This document shows positions 23,606 to 34,866 of a DNA stretch of 64,000 bases, piece by piece. A program made the position numbers and the translations under genes. Under the pieces are notes generated by a model. The model was not told the origin of the DNA. It saw nothing but the letters and a program-made list of their open reading frames with translations, and did no database searches. Positions within the stretch are counted from its first letter, which is position 1. Each line of letters starts with the position of its first letter. The stretch comes from Cryptomeria japonica. Lineage: Eukaryota > Streptophyta > Pinopsida > Cupressales > Cupressaceae. Location of the stretch: assembly GCF_030272615.1 (NCBI RefSeq), contig NC_081414.1:782108119-782172118 (forward strand), in the 5' to 3' direction.

Positions 23606-26600
23606 CTAGTCAAAAATAGATTTATAGTCCTGCAAAAATTGTTTCATTGATAGAGACCAGGACTCAAGTAGGGAGGTATCCACTTCTTTCTCTGTTTGCA
23701 TCTGGGAGACCTGTTCTTCCATGGCATCAACTGTGCTCATCTCCTATGTAACTATCAAGGCATCCAAGTTCAGATAACACTTCTAAAGAATTTGCAGACG
23801 TGGAAGTAAAACCAGTTGTAGCTCCTACAAATCTCTAGACCATGTACTGATCTCTTGCTCCATTTTGGCTGACTGGATCTGAAACCGGTGAACGATTTGC
23901 CCATAAGTTGCAAAGGAATCATAAGGTGGCTTAAATGTGCTTAAGACTGTAATTCCATTTGAAGCTTTTGCTTCTGAGCTAGCACATCATCATAGAATAG
24001 ATGGGGTTGATAGATTTTGCTTAGTAGCAGGTTTCCTTCATCCAAAGCGTCGCTTATATCCTTTTGGTCTTTTAGCAGTTTAGATCGGAGTTCAATCAAC
24101 TTCTTCACCAGAGCAATGTTAAGAGCCTTTTGATGCTCTTTCTTGACATTTTCCTTAGCTACTTCTTCTAGGCTCTGCACCTGATCATCCACTGCTATAC
24201 ATAGTAGCTTAAGCTATGCTAGTGATGATTCAGTGTTGGGAAGATTGGTACCAGGTATCAAACTGGTAAGGGTCTCTATAGCCGCTTGAATTATATCTTG
24301 CTCCTTTTTCCTTCAAATGATTTCAAGGTGCTCTTAAGTAGCCTTGATGCTCTACATTAGCTCCAATTCACTTGCAAACTAGAGATCGATAGGACTGGTG
24401 ATATCAGCTAGTTTGGCTTGACACCCAGTTGCCTTTGGAGTCTCCATCTGTGTGCTCTTCACCACTTCCATTGCCTTGTCCTCTTTCACTTTCTTTTTCT
24501 CTACTTTGCTTTTCTCTACTACCTTGTCTTCCTCTTCCTTCTTCTTTTTCTCTGCTTCCTTCTTCTTTTCTTGTTCCTTGTCTTCATATTCTATCTTTTT
24601 CCTCTCAGCTTCCTTCCTCTTCTCCTTTTCTTTATCTTCCTCTTCCTTCTTCTTTTCTTCTTCCTTCTTCTTCTTTTCTTCCTTATCCTCTTGTTCTTTC
24701 TTTTTCCTCTCATCTTCTTGCTTCTTTTTCTCTTCATCTTTTCTTTTCTCCTCTTCCTCTTTTCACTTCTCTTCCTCTTTCCACTTTTTCTCATCTTCAT
24801 CCCTCTTCTTCTTCTCTGCTTGTTCCTCAGCCGCTTCCTGTCTGTCCTCGACTTGCTCACTGCCTTGTTCAGCCTATTGCACCTATCCTATTCCCTCAGA
24901 AGGTATGTCTTGAGTGACATCTTCTACGTCCAGGGCATCAACATCAATAGTGTCAATTGCTTCTTCAACCGAGTTTCCTTCTTCATCAAAAACTTCATCC
25001 GGTTTGGATATAACTAGTTCTTTTTCCACTTGCAGGTTGGCCATATGTTCTTTGTGAGCATGGATAGCATGATCTATATGCTGATGAGTGTCTTTTTCAA
25101 TGTCATCAACTCTTCCCTCTAACAGCCAGAGTCTTCTTCTCCTTGTGAAGAAGAGTCCTTTATTTTGGTCCAAAACATCAAATAATTCTAAGTTTGAGAG
25201 GTTGGGAAAGTACTGTGCAATGACTTTCTCCCTAATCTCCTGTTCTTTTTCTATGGCAATGCACCATTTATTATCTAATGCCTTATATAAGGAATCCGGT
25301 GTCTAAGATTTAATCTCTGATGCTGACCGGTCATTCTTACACAAATAAATAATAATCTCCTATAGTACTTCTTCTTTCTCCTCATCACTATACTGGTGCA
25401 AACGCTACCGGTTCAATCTTCTTCATCTTCTTTGTCTATCTGGCCTTCTTTGGCATCTCCTCAGACTCAGTCTCTTCAGAGTTTGATTCATTTGACTTAG
25501 TCTTCCTTTTTCTTTCAAAGACTTTTGCTGGTGCCACTTCCAGTTTCTTCTTTGTAGGTGACCACTTGGTCACTCTTGGAGTTGTAGTAGTAGCTGGTGC
25601 CGATGTTGCAAGCACTACCTTTTCCTTCTTTGTTGCTGGTTCTTTTCCTTTCTTAACAGAGGGTTCCTCGACCAAGGCAATCCTTTCCAGATAGGTTTTG
25701 GTCCTCTTTTCCTTAGGATCAAGAGGTGAGGCAATAAGGGTTGAGGCATACCCTTCTAGCATATCATACATCACGTCATAGCCCATTGGCTCCACTTCTT
25801 CCATTCTAGGCTCAACAGCCTCCATTAAGCATTTGTCCACCTGGATGGTGAAATAGATGTCATCTTCATATTTCTTGATGATGTCACTTGAGATCCTCAT
25901 CCTTTGACTCATTTTCCATCTGAGCTCATCAAAGTACTTGTTCAGCACATCAAGATAACCGGTTCTGATTGCTTGAATGCTTTCCTTGATCTGCTTGGTT
26001 ACCGGTTGGTCAGGAGACCACTGGAAATCTCCTACTCTAGGAAAGTAGCCTTGGAAATATAAGAACAACCCAACCAATAGTTGTCCAAACTTGAATCTTA
26101 GTGCATTATTCTATTTGATCGACTTCAGATTAGAGAGGAGTTTCCTTTGCATACCGATGCACAGGTCAAATGATGCATCCTATTTAATCATCCGGTAAGC
26201 GGCATTTATTGCTACAACAGATATGGAGTTAATTCTACTGGCAGAGAATGTTCGGTAGCCTATCACCATGCAGGCATACTTAACCAGATCATCCTTGATG
26301 GAGTTGATTATCATGCCTCGTGAATCACTCATTGAACTGGTGAGCCTTGACATTTCCATTTTGCTTATTGTCCTCAGGACTGGCACTTCCCCTATGTTGT
26401 AGAAACCGGTGACTGCATGAATTGCCTATGGCATGATATCATGCATCCTCTCTAGGTACATCTTGTCACCATGAACTCTACTCAAAATGATCCTAATATG
26501 ATCCTTTGTAAAGTCTTCCAGAAAGTATACAACATTATGGAGTTTCTTCTTCTCTAAGATACTATATTCCAGTTTGATTTTCTTATCCTTTCCACAAAAT

Positions 26601-26788
26601 AGACCTAGTTGGGAGTGGATGGCTAGAGACCCTAGGTCTTCAATCTTGCAATCAATATAGTTAGAAATTCCCTTTTCTACTATTACTCTAGCCGAAACTT
26701 GTGATAGGGCATTATACTTTGACTTCCTTTGAATGAAACTTTCAGACTCAATGGATGCACTAGAACTGGTATGAGATGCGGAAGCCAT
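23606..26788 (-). pseudogene. Family A ORF2, copy A2 (unknown protein)
   Basis: Start ATG at 26788 (MASASHTSSSASIESESF), the same start as in A1; end at a TAG at 23606 after KSIFD. About 1,060 codons, broken by roughly a dozen stops. Parts in order: N-terminal domain (26788-25800) with FCGKDKKIKLEYSILEKKKL, DDLVKYACMVIGYRTF and FKFGQLLVGLFLYFQGYF; a basic hinge with KVFERKRKTKS (near 25510) that resembles a nuclear localisation signal; an acidic part; the LLEGRVDDIEKD segment (25120); a Lys/Glu/Arg-rich helix of about 110 residues (24850-24480); and a C-terminal coiled coil (QSLEEVAKENVKKEHQKA, 24170). I do not recognise the family. No transmembrane segment or catalytic motif is evident. It occupies the place of pol. 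Confidence 0.75.
24480..24880 (-). repeat. Lys/Glu-rich helix-coding low-complexity tract (A2)
   Basis: The plus strand is almost pure pyrimidine (CTTCTT/CTCTTC units); the minus strand codes for alternating blocks of Glu and Lys/Arg, the pattern of stable single alpha-helices. An equivalent tract lies at 37200-37630 in A1. Confidence 0.8.
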
Positions 26789-26940
26789 TGTAGAATATTT
26801 TAGAAAACTCAAGAAATACCTTTAAAACGCGAATTTAGGGCTTTTTGATTCTCGTTCACTCCACACTCCATAGGTTACTGAATCACCGCTTTGTGTGCTC
26901 CACTTGACCGTTTGCAATTTGTTATATGGTTTTTAACTTT

Positions 26941-27402
26941 GATTCATGAATAGAAAATAGATCTAAACCTATGACAAAATGTTCAGGTGGAATTATTAAG
27001 ACTAAGTTATGTGGGTTGTCCTAGTCCTCTAAATATTAGGGGTAGATAGACTTGATGTTTTCAAAATCATGTAGCATGTGAAATATATCTTCAAGGATTG
27101 AAGGGAAAGAAAGAAGTTGTAACACAATTGAGACTTGCTGTAGGCTTATGATAATGCTTTTGCTTATGATTCATTCCTATAAGATGGGGTTTTCATTTAA
27201 TGTTTTGATGTCACAAGAACATGTGATCAAGATTGTGTTAGTGGCATGCTGAAGTTAGTGGAATGTTGAGGTTGAAATGCTAATAAAATACATTATCAAT
27301 TCATTATATATTTAAGGTTAGAGTGAGACACATCTTAGGTATGTTAATAGAAGACATTCTCATCAGATGCTATAGTTAAAGTTTATGACACCCATATATG
27401 TT
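26941..27402. other. Spacer without recognisable feature
   Basis: AT-rich sequence between the broken end of A2 and an LTR fragment. I see no open frame, repeat or element end in it. Confidence 0.5.
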
Positions 27403-27535
27403 TGTTATGTCCCAGAGACAATTGAGAGTAGGGGGGGTGAATCAGTTGTCAAATAAATTCAAACTAAAAACAAATTAACCAACCTTAATGCTTAATACCT
27501 ATAAACCAAACTTTATGCCAATAGACAGTTTTTTT
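27403..27535 (-). repeat. LTR fragment of the copia-1 family
   Basis: The 3' end of an LTR on the minus strand: TGTTATGTCCCAGAG, a G-run with GGTGAATCAGTTGTC, and ATACCTATAAACCAAAC. It matches 28692-28830 closely and ends in a T-run at 27530. Confidence 0.7.
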
Positions 27536-28320
27536 TTTCAAAAAACTGCCCGATAACGTCGAAATACCGATGATGATGCCAATGACATTTTCTGACGACA
27601 CCCATGTTAGTCAAAATTCTGATGACCAGAGGCATTATTAAAAAAAAAGGAAAAGCGCAGGTTCATTTGAAAACCACGCATGACATATTGAATTAACTCT
27701 TGACTTCCTCTACCTCTGCCAGCTCCTTTGTTTCTTTTGCCTCTTCCTCTGCCTCTACCTCTGCAAATTGGGTTGTCTAGCAAGTGAAAATGAAGGATTG
27801 AATTAACTTGTTTGGAGGATATCGAACTATTGGAGATGGCGAAATTCCTTTAGATTTTTGCATGTCATTAAATTCCCATGGAGTTGCAGGTTGTGTGTTT
27901 GAATCATGTAAAGTTGGTTGTAGACAAGTTCATTTCAGAGTGTGTGTCTCATAAATTTGAGCTTATCATCCTACTGGTATGTTCTTATTTATCTATTTTT
28001 CTTTACTTTCCTAATGTTGGAGTTCCTAGTTACTGAAAAGTCTTTCATGTTTGCTTCAGCATCCTCTCCCAAAATCTGGCAGAGTGAACAGATTTAAGGA
28101 GAAAGGCTCCATAGTATTAGGTCCCACAACAGTTAATCTGCCTACCTTAACAAAGAACTCTTTAAGAGGTCCATTCCTAAGATGATTCCTTTGTGCATTG
28201 TAAACCTAAGCCAATGATTTAAAATTGATGGGTTCCAAGTAATTGGAAACTTCACTAAGCCGAAATACATCTCTGAACACATCATCAATTATTTCAATGA
28301 GGGTTTTTCCAATTTTGACT
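27536..28320. other. Unassigned segment with an RG-coding stretch and possible intron
   Basis: This segment lies between two pieces of copia-1-family sequence. On the minus strand 27770-27700 codes for an Arg-Gly repeat (RGRGRGRGKRNKGAGRGRG). On the plus strand 27977-28059 has the form of a short intron, from GTATGT to a T-rich TTTGCTTCAG. Flanking plus-strand frames have stops. I cannot identify the source; captured gene fragment and gag tail are both possible. Confidence 0.35.
27977..28059 (+). other. Possible 83-bp spliceosomal intron
   Basis: GTATGT donor, T-rich body, TTGCTTCAG acceptor. Plants use introns of this size. No coding potential on either side confirms it. Confidence 0.25.
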
Positions 28321-28634
28321 ATGGTATCACTTTCATTCAATGTCTCTAATTTGTCCCAAATCACTTTAATAGTAGATCAGTCTAATAAACCTATGATTTG
28401 CTGATCTGACAATGTGCTCAAAAGTGCTTCTCTTGCTTTGCAATCATTTTCCTCATCTTTAGCCAAGGTTGGTGGATTAGGTTGACCTTGAGTAGGAGGA
28501 ACATAGCCATTCTTTGTTACATCCCATATGTCCTTTCCAATACAATTCAGATGAGTCTCCATCTTAATCTTCCATATACCATAGTTAGCTCCATCAAGCT
28601 TTAGACTCTCCTTCCTGAAATAGTTAGTTGCCAT
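28321..28634 (-). pseudogene. gag: copia-1-family gag N-terminus, truncated
   Basis: Minus strand ATG at 28634: MATNYFRKESLKLDGANYG, then WKIKMETHL, a DUF4219/UBN2-type gag start. A stop follows GLLD at 28377, after which the frame continues IWDKLETLNESDTIVKI. The last words match the start of copia-1 gag at base 1 (EGDTTIKIVK), so this is the missing N-terminal part of the same family. Similarity is lost just after IVKI, near 28320, where other DNA begins. It starts 43 bases inside the primer-binding site at 28678, the normal place for gag. Confidence 0.8.
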
Positions 28635-28677
28635 AGAATCTCCTCAAGCTATTAAGATTATGCAAAAAGAGGACTTA

Positions 28678-28689
28678 GCTCTAATACAA
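28678..28689 (-). promoter_or_regulatory. Primer-binding site of truncated copia-1-family element
   Basis: On the minus strand TTGTATTAGAGC, two changes from TGGTATCAGAGC, two bases after the LTR end. Confidence 0.75.
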
Positions 28690-28691
28690 AT

Positions 28692-29616
28692 TGTTAGGAC
28701 CTGGAGGCAACTAAGAGGGGGGGGGGGTGAATCAATTGTCTACTAATTTCAACCCAAATATAATTTAACCAAAATTAGTGCATAATACCGGTAAACCAAA
28801 CTTAATGCCGATAGATAGTTTAACAGTTAATTACAATACTGGTAAAGTTTAATGCATGAAATAGAAAGACAAATAACATACACAACACATAACACAGTTA
28901 TTTGTAAGTGGAAACCCTATAAGGGAAAAAACCACGGTGGGAAACCTTACCCACAATCAGATGATACTACTGCAGATAGTATGTGTGTACAATATGAGGT
29001 CTGCACATGGAGAAAGGCCAACTACCTAGAGCTCACTCCTTAATCACAAAATAGTGTCTTTGTGTATAGCTCTTCTTATATTCGTATATACCTTATTACA
29101 ATCCATTTTCCACTTTTCCTTACATCCTCATTCAATCTCACAAATGAGATCTTACATATATACCAAAACCTAAGACCAAATGTGTAGGTCGTCTTACAAA
29201 GAATATTACAATTAAATCAATTACAAATGAATCAATATGTGATGCATCATGTCAGCTCAATGCAATAATAACCAATCATCTCCATAACATGTCATGCTGA
29301 TAATGCTTGCCAGTCCGTAACATAGACCTAATTGCCGGTAACAACAAATATGCAAACCCGATTAGATCAATGACCAAATCACCAAAACAAACTGTCCAAA
29401 CAATGTCTTTGACATAACCAAGTAATCTCTAGATGATAATAGATCATCCTTTGTGCCAGTGAACAATATAACTTGCCAGTGAGCCAGATACCGGTAATTG
29501 TGCATAAGTCACTAAACATGCCAGTGAACATAACCAAATATCTCCAAGTGTTTATAGGTGTTGACAAGTGTTGACATCAATGAAAAAACTAGTGCAACAC
29601 ATCCAAAATACCAACA
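28692..29616 (-). repeat. copia-1-family 5' LTR (truncated element)
   Basis: About 925 bp. On the minus strand it begins TGTTGGTATTTTGGATG (29616) and ends GGTCCTAACA (28692), next to the primer-binding site. Same family as 4175-5278. It has an eleven-base G-run on the plus strand near 28718. Confidence 0.85.
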
Positions 29617-29668
29617 CAGATGTTCCTCATTTGGAGAACTCATAAAAATGTTCGAGGAAGCCCCCTTA

Positions 29669-30007
29669 TTAAAAGTCTTGTTTTTCAGACCTATGCCGCA
29701 AAATCAAATTATCATTTTTCATATTTGAAATGTTATCCAGACACTCTACAGATTTATCCTTGCTACACTTATCAGAAGGTTTCACACCAATAAAATTCAG
29801 AATAGACCTAGGTTGTTCTAAAATATTAACATCTAGCTCTAGGAGAGCACTAGACAAAGTTGTAGAGTTAAATATATTCTCACAAGCTTTAGGACCAACA
29901 TCCTTACCCATATCAGAATGATTTACAATTGTTTCTAGATTATTGGACAAAACCTTACCCATTTTAAAATTCATAAATAGAGGCGCATCCATAATTAAAG
30001 GAGACAA
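29669..30007 (-). CDS. Hypothetical protein fragment, 112 codons
   Basis: Open frame on the minus strand starting MSPLIMDAPLFMNFKMGKVL and ending at a stop at 29669. It is mostly polar with Cys residues at irregular spacing (ACENIF, DKCSKDKSVECLD). The frame appears to extend upstream of this ATG (SNDGIWKQPIDKLSND), so it may be the 3' part of a longer ORF. I recognise no domain. It lies directly outside a copia-1-family LTR. A non-LTR or gag-like remnant is possible. Confidence 0.3.
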   Translation of the reverse strand: MSPLIMDAPLFMNFKMGKVLSNNLETIVNHSDMGKDVGPKACENIFNSTTLSSALLELDVNILEQPRSILNFIGVKPSDKCSKDKSVECLDNISNMKNDNLILRHRSEKQDF

Positions 30008-30068
30008 AGGGAGATCATTACTCAGCTTATCAATCGGTTGTTTCCAAATTCCATCATTCGATTTGATA

Positions 30069-30345
30069 TTACAAGTCCCACCCCCACCTCCACCCCCACC
30101 CCCACCTCCATTTCCACCCGTGCATCAACCTCCACCTCCTGGCTCCGATGAGGCTCGATATAAAGCAATTATTGATGAGAATTTTGTTTTCATGTAGAGA
30201 AAAGTTAATGAAATCCTTAAAGCAGCACATATGTCCCAACACATGCAACATTTTGCATCTAAGATGCAAAACCTTATTGATGCAGTTAGGTCTATAGATG
30301 CAGAGCTCGATTCACATCGAGCATGGATAGAGGAGAGACACTAGT
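30069..30345 (+). pseudogene. Proline-rich, helix-forming ORF remnant
   Basis: Plus strand: about ten prolines in a row encoded by CCCACC/CCTCCA repeats (30077-30112), then PVHQPPPPGSDEARYKAIID, one stop at 30196, and a helical segment SQHMQHFASKMQNLIDAV up to a stop at 30343. This could be the N-terminus of a gypsy gag, where Pro-rich stretches and coiled coils are common. The identification is weak. Confidence 0.3.
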
Positions 30346-31600
30346 TTTATTCTAATGGATATTTTGGACTTAAAAATAGACAAATCTCACTTAGTTCCAT
30401 ATTTTCCAAACCTTGTCACAAGTTAACCCATTCCACCAAACAAATCCCACATATCCATGGGGTGGTGTACACATTGGTGCATGGACGATAATTTTTGGGA
30501 TTGGTGGCATATGGTATTTGACTCCCCACCACATGCCAACCTAGAGTGCCCTTTATACTTTTTGAGAAAATTATATGTAGAGTTTGTTTTGCATTTAAAG
30601 CCCAATTATTTTGATATTAGAGCATTCCAGGGTGTTGGTGGTGGCATGCCGTAGGATAGGTTGGGGGCACGCATTAACCCCAACAGTTCTGCCCATCGCT
30701 AGGCCATTGTGGCTCCTTTGCCTATTATACCTGATGCTTTTCAAAAAGGATTAGAAAATCTATTTGATAGCAACACACACAAGAGCACAAGAAACAAACG
30801 TTAGTGTTAGCAACAAAATATTATCCTAAACAAGCATATCAAGAGAGATATTAAGCATGAAATAGAAAGCGTACAAACATAGAATAGATAAACTATACTC
30901 CTCCAAATGCTAATCAAGATGCTCATAGTTTCTCCTCCCTTGTTCCTCTCCTCTTCAAGTTCCACATGAGTGTAGCTCTCAACTTTTAGCACTAGCCATG
31001 GATGCCATATGGAGATTCAAGATGGTTGAATATGATAAGCAAATTCTATGCAAGTGTAGATAGTGATGCTATGAAAAATCTCTATGCTAATACGAGTATA
31101 ACAACAATACTCTAATTCTTCCTTCTTTACTTGAGGAGAAGGGTTCTATTTATAGAAGAAATGGGGAAATGAAGGGTTAAGATTGAGAAATCTTAATAAG
31201 GGTTAGGATTGAAAGATATTCAATCCATGTGAGACTTTCAACCCAATCCCATGTTGACAAGTGTCACCATGAGGAGGCTTGGGAGGAGAGATAAGGAGCA
31301 TTAAATGCTTGAGGGGACATGATGGTTACCCTAGGGGGTTGGGTTAGGGTTAGCTTAATGGATATTCCTTTTATCCAAGGGATAAATGAATGTGCAAGGA
31401 TTAAATGGTTACCTTAGTTAAAGAAATAAATGCTTTGAAGAGACCCATGAGTCAAAAGGATGGTTAAGTTAGAGGAAAGTCTCTAACCAAAGGTATATCT
31501 TTTCATTATTCTCATTTTGTTTCAAGGTTTGAAAAGTAAAAGTTTGTTACCCTATTTCCCATTGATTGTTATATTTTCAACTATGTAACTGGGAGCCCGT
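30346..31600 (-). repeat. Possible LTR or promoter-bearing remnant
   Basis: Mostly non-coding. On the minus strand a TATA-like CTATAAATAG lies at 31155-31146, followed by a CT-rich leader (TTCTCCTCAAGTAAAG), as in retrotransposon U3/R junctions. No matching second LTR is in the window and the ends are not defined. A short plus-strand phrase at 30660-30770 (AIVAPLPIIPDAFQKGL) may be a coding remnant. Confidence 0.3.
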
Positions 31601-33047
31601 GTCTGATAAATATACAAACTGGTATGTATATTTATTGTATGATTAAGGGTTGTTTTTGTAAAAATCCTCATTACTATCATGTCTAAATATTGTTAAGCAT
31701 TTGGATCAAACACATTTTATTAACTCATTTTGAGCTTTGCATGTGTAGTCTCTATTGGGTCAAGGGTTTCATGATCCATAACTATTGTATTTTGTTAAAA
31801 AAGTTTCTCTACAATGTTTGCCAGCATCCTCCCTGTGTGTGACAAAATAGGAGCTTTGGAACAAGGTATGGACATCCATCAAAGCATAATCGAAGGGGGT
31901 TTTTTGTCAGAAATTAGTTGCAAATGCTCCAATAACAAAAATCGCAAAATGGGGTAGCATACACACGGCATGTGATTAATTCGCAAAATGGATTAAGTCA
32001 CAAAAAAAAACTAGTCTCAATATGATTGCAGAAAAAAATTAGTTGCCCTTACCTTGCTTGTGCAGAGATTGCTCCGGCGGGGGGGGCAGGGAGGCAAGAT
32101 GGTCGCCGCTTGCTTCGAAATGCTTTGATCAAAATGAAAATGCGTTGTGCTTTTTTTATAAATAAAATGCCCGATGTCGTCGGAATTCCAATGAACATGG
32201 GCATATTTTTTTTAAAAAATCAAATTTTCACACAATGCTCCTTGTCCATCAGAAACCTCCGTCCGAAAGCAACATAAATCCCACAAAAAATTATTTACCT
32301 TAGATTTTTGTTTAAAAACAATTTCATTTGATAAAATACAGTTTCTTGTTAAAAGTGATTTTTAAAATAAAATAGAATGTGCTTTAGTGAAAATATATCT
32401 ATTTGTCATATGATATAGTTAATTTTATTTAATTTACTAATCATTTAAAATTTCTAATATGAAATGATTTGCATGCAAAAAAGAATAAATTAGAATTAAA
32501 AATTAGTTTTAAATTTATATTTAGTCTTTCACTTATTTTAAAATTATAATTAGTCATTGTTGATTTATTTTTTATGAGAAATTTAATTTAATGTAATTGT
32601 ATTAGATAATAAATATTTATGAATTTTAAAAATTACAATTTATTTTAATTTTAAAGTTAATTGTAAGCTTAAAAAATATTGTGGTGATTTGATTAATAAT
32701 TTTAGATCCAATAATACTTAATCCCACATAGAAATGGAATTGTACTTAAAGAACTTGAAACATTTATCATTAATGTCAAATTTATAACAATCCTAACCAT
32801 AACCCTTATAATCCTTAATTATGGTTTAATTCTAGCCCAAGGTGCACATAAAACCAATTTAAAAAAAAAATCATAATTATAGTTAAGTTATTAGACACAA
32901 TACAATATCTAAAGATCTTATCTAAGAAATGTGAGAACATGCCCTAACTAACTACATCATGCATCAGTTAAGATATGATAAATCTTAAGGTTAATATTTG
33001 GATTGTGATTAAATTAATATTAACGATGGATCATAGAGTTTAAAGAA
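31601..33047. other. Non-coding AT-rich interval with a short GC-rich island
   Basis: No recognised gene. At 32060-32120 there is a GC-rich patch with a nine-G run. The phrase TGCCCGATGTCGTCGGAATTCC at 32169 resembles TGCCCGATAACGTCGAAATACC at 27547, so the two sites may hold pieces of one unidentified repeat. From 32290 to 33040 the sequence is strongly AT-rich. Confidence 0.4.
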
Positions 33048-34282
33048 TGTTGGATTTCTATGAATATTGTTATTGATGTCAAACTCGATGATCTTGTTAG
33101 GATCGGATGTGGTGTAAGTAGTTCTAGTATTGCAGGTCGAACATCAGTGGAAGATAGGTATGTATGTGATATGAAACAATAAGGCATATATGATCTACTA
33201 GAGTCATTTTTAGAAGATCCTCTTCTTGGGAATCTTGTGTTTTGCTTATCATGGTTTGTATCTAGTTCTTGTATTAGCTATGTGAGTTCTTGTATTAGTT
33301 GCATCAGTCATATCATTTGGATTAGTCATATCAATTTTATATATTCCTATCTGAATGATTATATTGCATCATGTTATGTTCTAGAATCTATGGTATCTAT
33401 ATCTAGAAGTTAGGAGTTGTTGTGCTTGGATTTTGTGCTTATGGGTATGTTCTTTAGGTTCAGTAGACTTGGGTTTTGTTGTAATAATTGTGGCATGTGT
33501 TTCAGTAAGTGAAGTATATGAAGAAAGCATGTAGAATATTGGTGAAGGCTAACTTGTTTGTCCTATCTATGGTCAAGGCATGTTTTGGATATCGTGTTGA
33601 TTAGATCAGTTTATTACTAGGTAAATCAGTAAGTACTTGGCCAACATAGTATCTTGGTGTACAGTACTAGTATATATAGAAGATCTGAGGATATGCAAAA
33701 GAAGTATTGTGTGGCAATTGAAGAATAGTATTGTGTATGTGTATGTGTATGTGTGTTTGTGATTAATGAGAGAGAGAGAGTGTGTGTGGTATTTAGTAGA
33801 GTATGTAGTTGGTTTAGCAGAGTGTAGTTACACTCATGTAGTAATCCTTTACCGAATCTACTCCAGGTAGTTGTGGACAGTGTTGTAGTAACCCCTTATC
33901 GGATCTCCTGCAAGTTTATGTAAGTTGATATTAATGCATTTGGAGATGCAACTTTCCTTTGTTCATATATATCTATTGTCATGAGCATTTTAACAGTGTG
34001 CCATTTTGTAATCTTGCAGTAAGCCACCCTTTTTATAAACACCATATGACTAGCTATATTATCTTGAGGGTTAACACTCTCTGTGGTTTTTCTCATTTGG
34101 GTTTTCCACGTATAAAATATGATGTTCAATTTGTGGTTTTGTTATTTTTTTATTATGCATTTTCTATTTCATGTTGATAAGTTTAATTAATGAAATTGGT
34201 ATATCAATAAAAGTTTGGAGAAGTGTGGAAATACCGATTTACCCCTTCTCTCAATATTCTGATCCATTCAACCAACTCAGCA
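33048..34282 (+). repeat. Element C 5' LTR
   Basis: Starts TGTTGGATTTCTATG and ends CAACTCAGCA, about 1,235 bp. It shares long stretches with 45652-47012, such as GTTATTGATGTCAAAC, GAAGATAGGTATGTATGTG and ATTATGCATTTTCTATTTCA. GT/GA-rich simple repeats lie at 33727-33790. Confidence 0.85.
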
Positions 34283-34284
34283 AT

Positions 34285-34296
34285 TGGTATTAGAGC
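34285..34296 (+). promoter_or_regulatory. Element C primer-binding site (tRNA-iMet)
   Basis: TGGTATTAGAGC, one change from the initiator-tRNA-Met complement, two bases after the LTR. Confidence 0.85.
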
Positions 34297-34319
34297 TTGG
34301 TTCCTTGCTTGAAAGATTA

Positions 34320-34689
34320 ACTGCATGAGGGAGATCATTCTTAGTTGAATCATGGCACCAATGTGTATGTCTGAATAATATCATTCAGATGAGAGTATTG
34401 ACAATAGCTCTAGAAGATCTAGAAAGTATGGAATATGAGAATGAAGAATCGAAAGAGAATGTTAACGTAGTGAATGAATGTGTGCAGAAGTTGAGAGAAA
34501 AAATATGGATATTCAAGTTGAGACATAAGGAAGTTAACAATCAGTTCAACAGATGAATGAAACCATTAAAGAACTGATGATAAATATTGAGGAGAATAAA
34601 AAGATAGAGAAAATCTTGAAAGAATCAATCTAGCTAAAGACTCAGTAATTTGAGAATCTGGAACAAGATCGTATGTGCAAGATCATGAG
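34320..34689 (+). pseudogene. Element C ORF1, N-terminal coiled-coil part
   Basis: Frame pieces with many stops encode a polar, heptad-like segment (QMNETIKELMINIEENKKIE near 34545-34605, then ESI and FENLEQDRMCKIM). This is the same position and character as the coiled coil at the start of family A ORF1. It is interrupted at 34689 by the inserted element. The continuation lies at 43015. Confidence 0.55.
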
Positions 34690-34866
34690 GGGCCAAAAAG
34701 TGGTGATATTTTGACTAAAGCCCTAATTCATAGGATGATTGAAAAAATCTATAACTTTCAAATGGTATCACATTTTTTGAATCCAAAACATGCATCACAT
34801 TCTATTCTTATCGTACTATAGGGTTAAAGAAAAAAATTGAATTTTATAATTTTTTGACCAAGTTAT

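Larger units (their letters stand above)
22074..26940 (-). mobile_element. Family A copy 2 (A2), 5'-truncated non-autonomous LTR element
   Basis: Minus-strand element: 3' LTR 22074-23250, polypurine tract 23251-23260, and ORF2 26788-23606. Homology to the complete copy A1 continues above ORF2 to about 26935 (shared ACTTTGTGTGCTCCACTTGACCG region) and then stops, so the 5' LTR and ORF1 are missing. No protease, integrase or RT is present. Confidence 0.85.

Noticed and set aside
24418-25017. Long plus-strand Leu/Phe/Ser-rich open frames that look like membrane proteins
   Set aside because: They are the complement of the Lys/Glu-rich tract of ORF2; all three plus frames are open because the strand is nearly pure pyrimidine.
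32026-32277. 83-codon plus frame
   Set aside because: No homology, includes low-complexity DNA and a G-run; probably chance.
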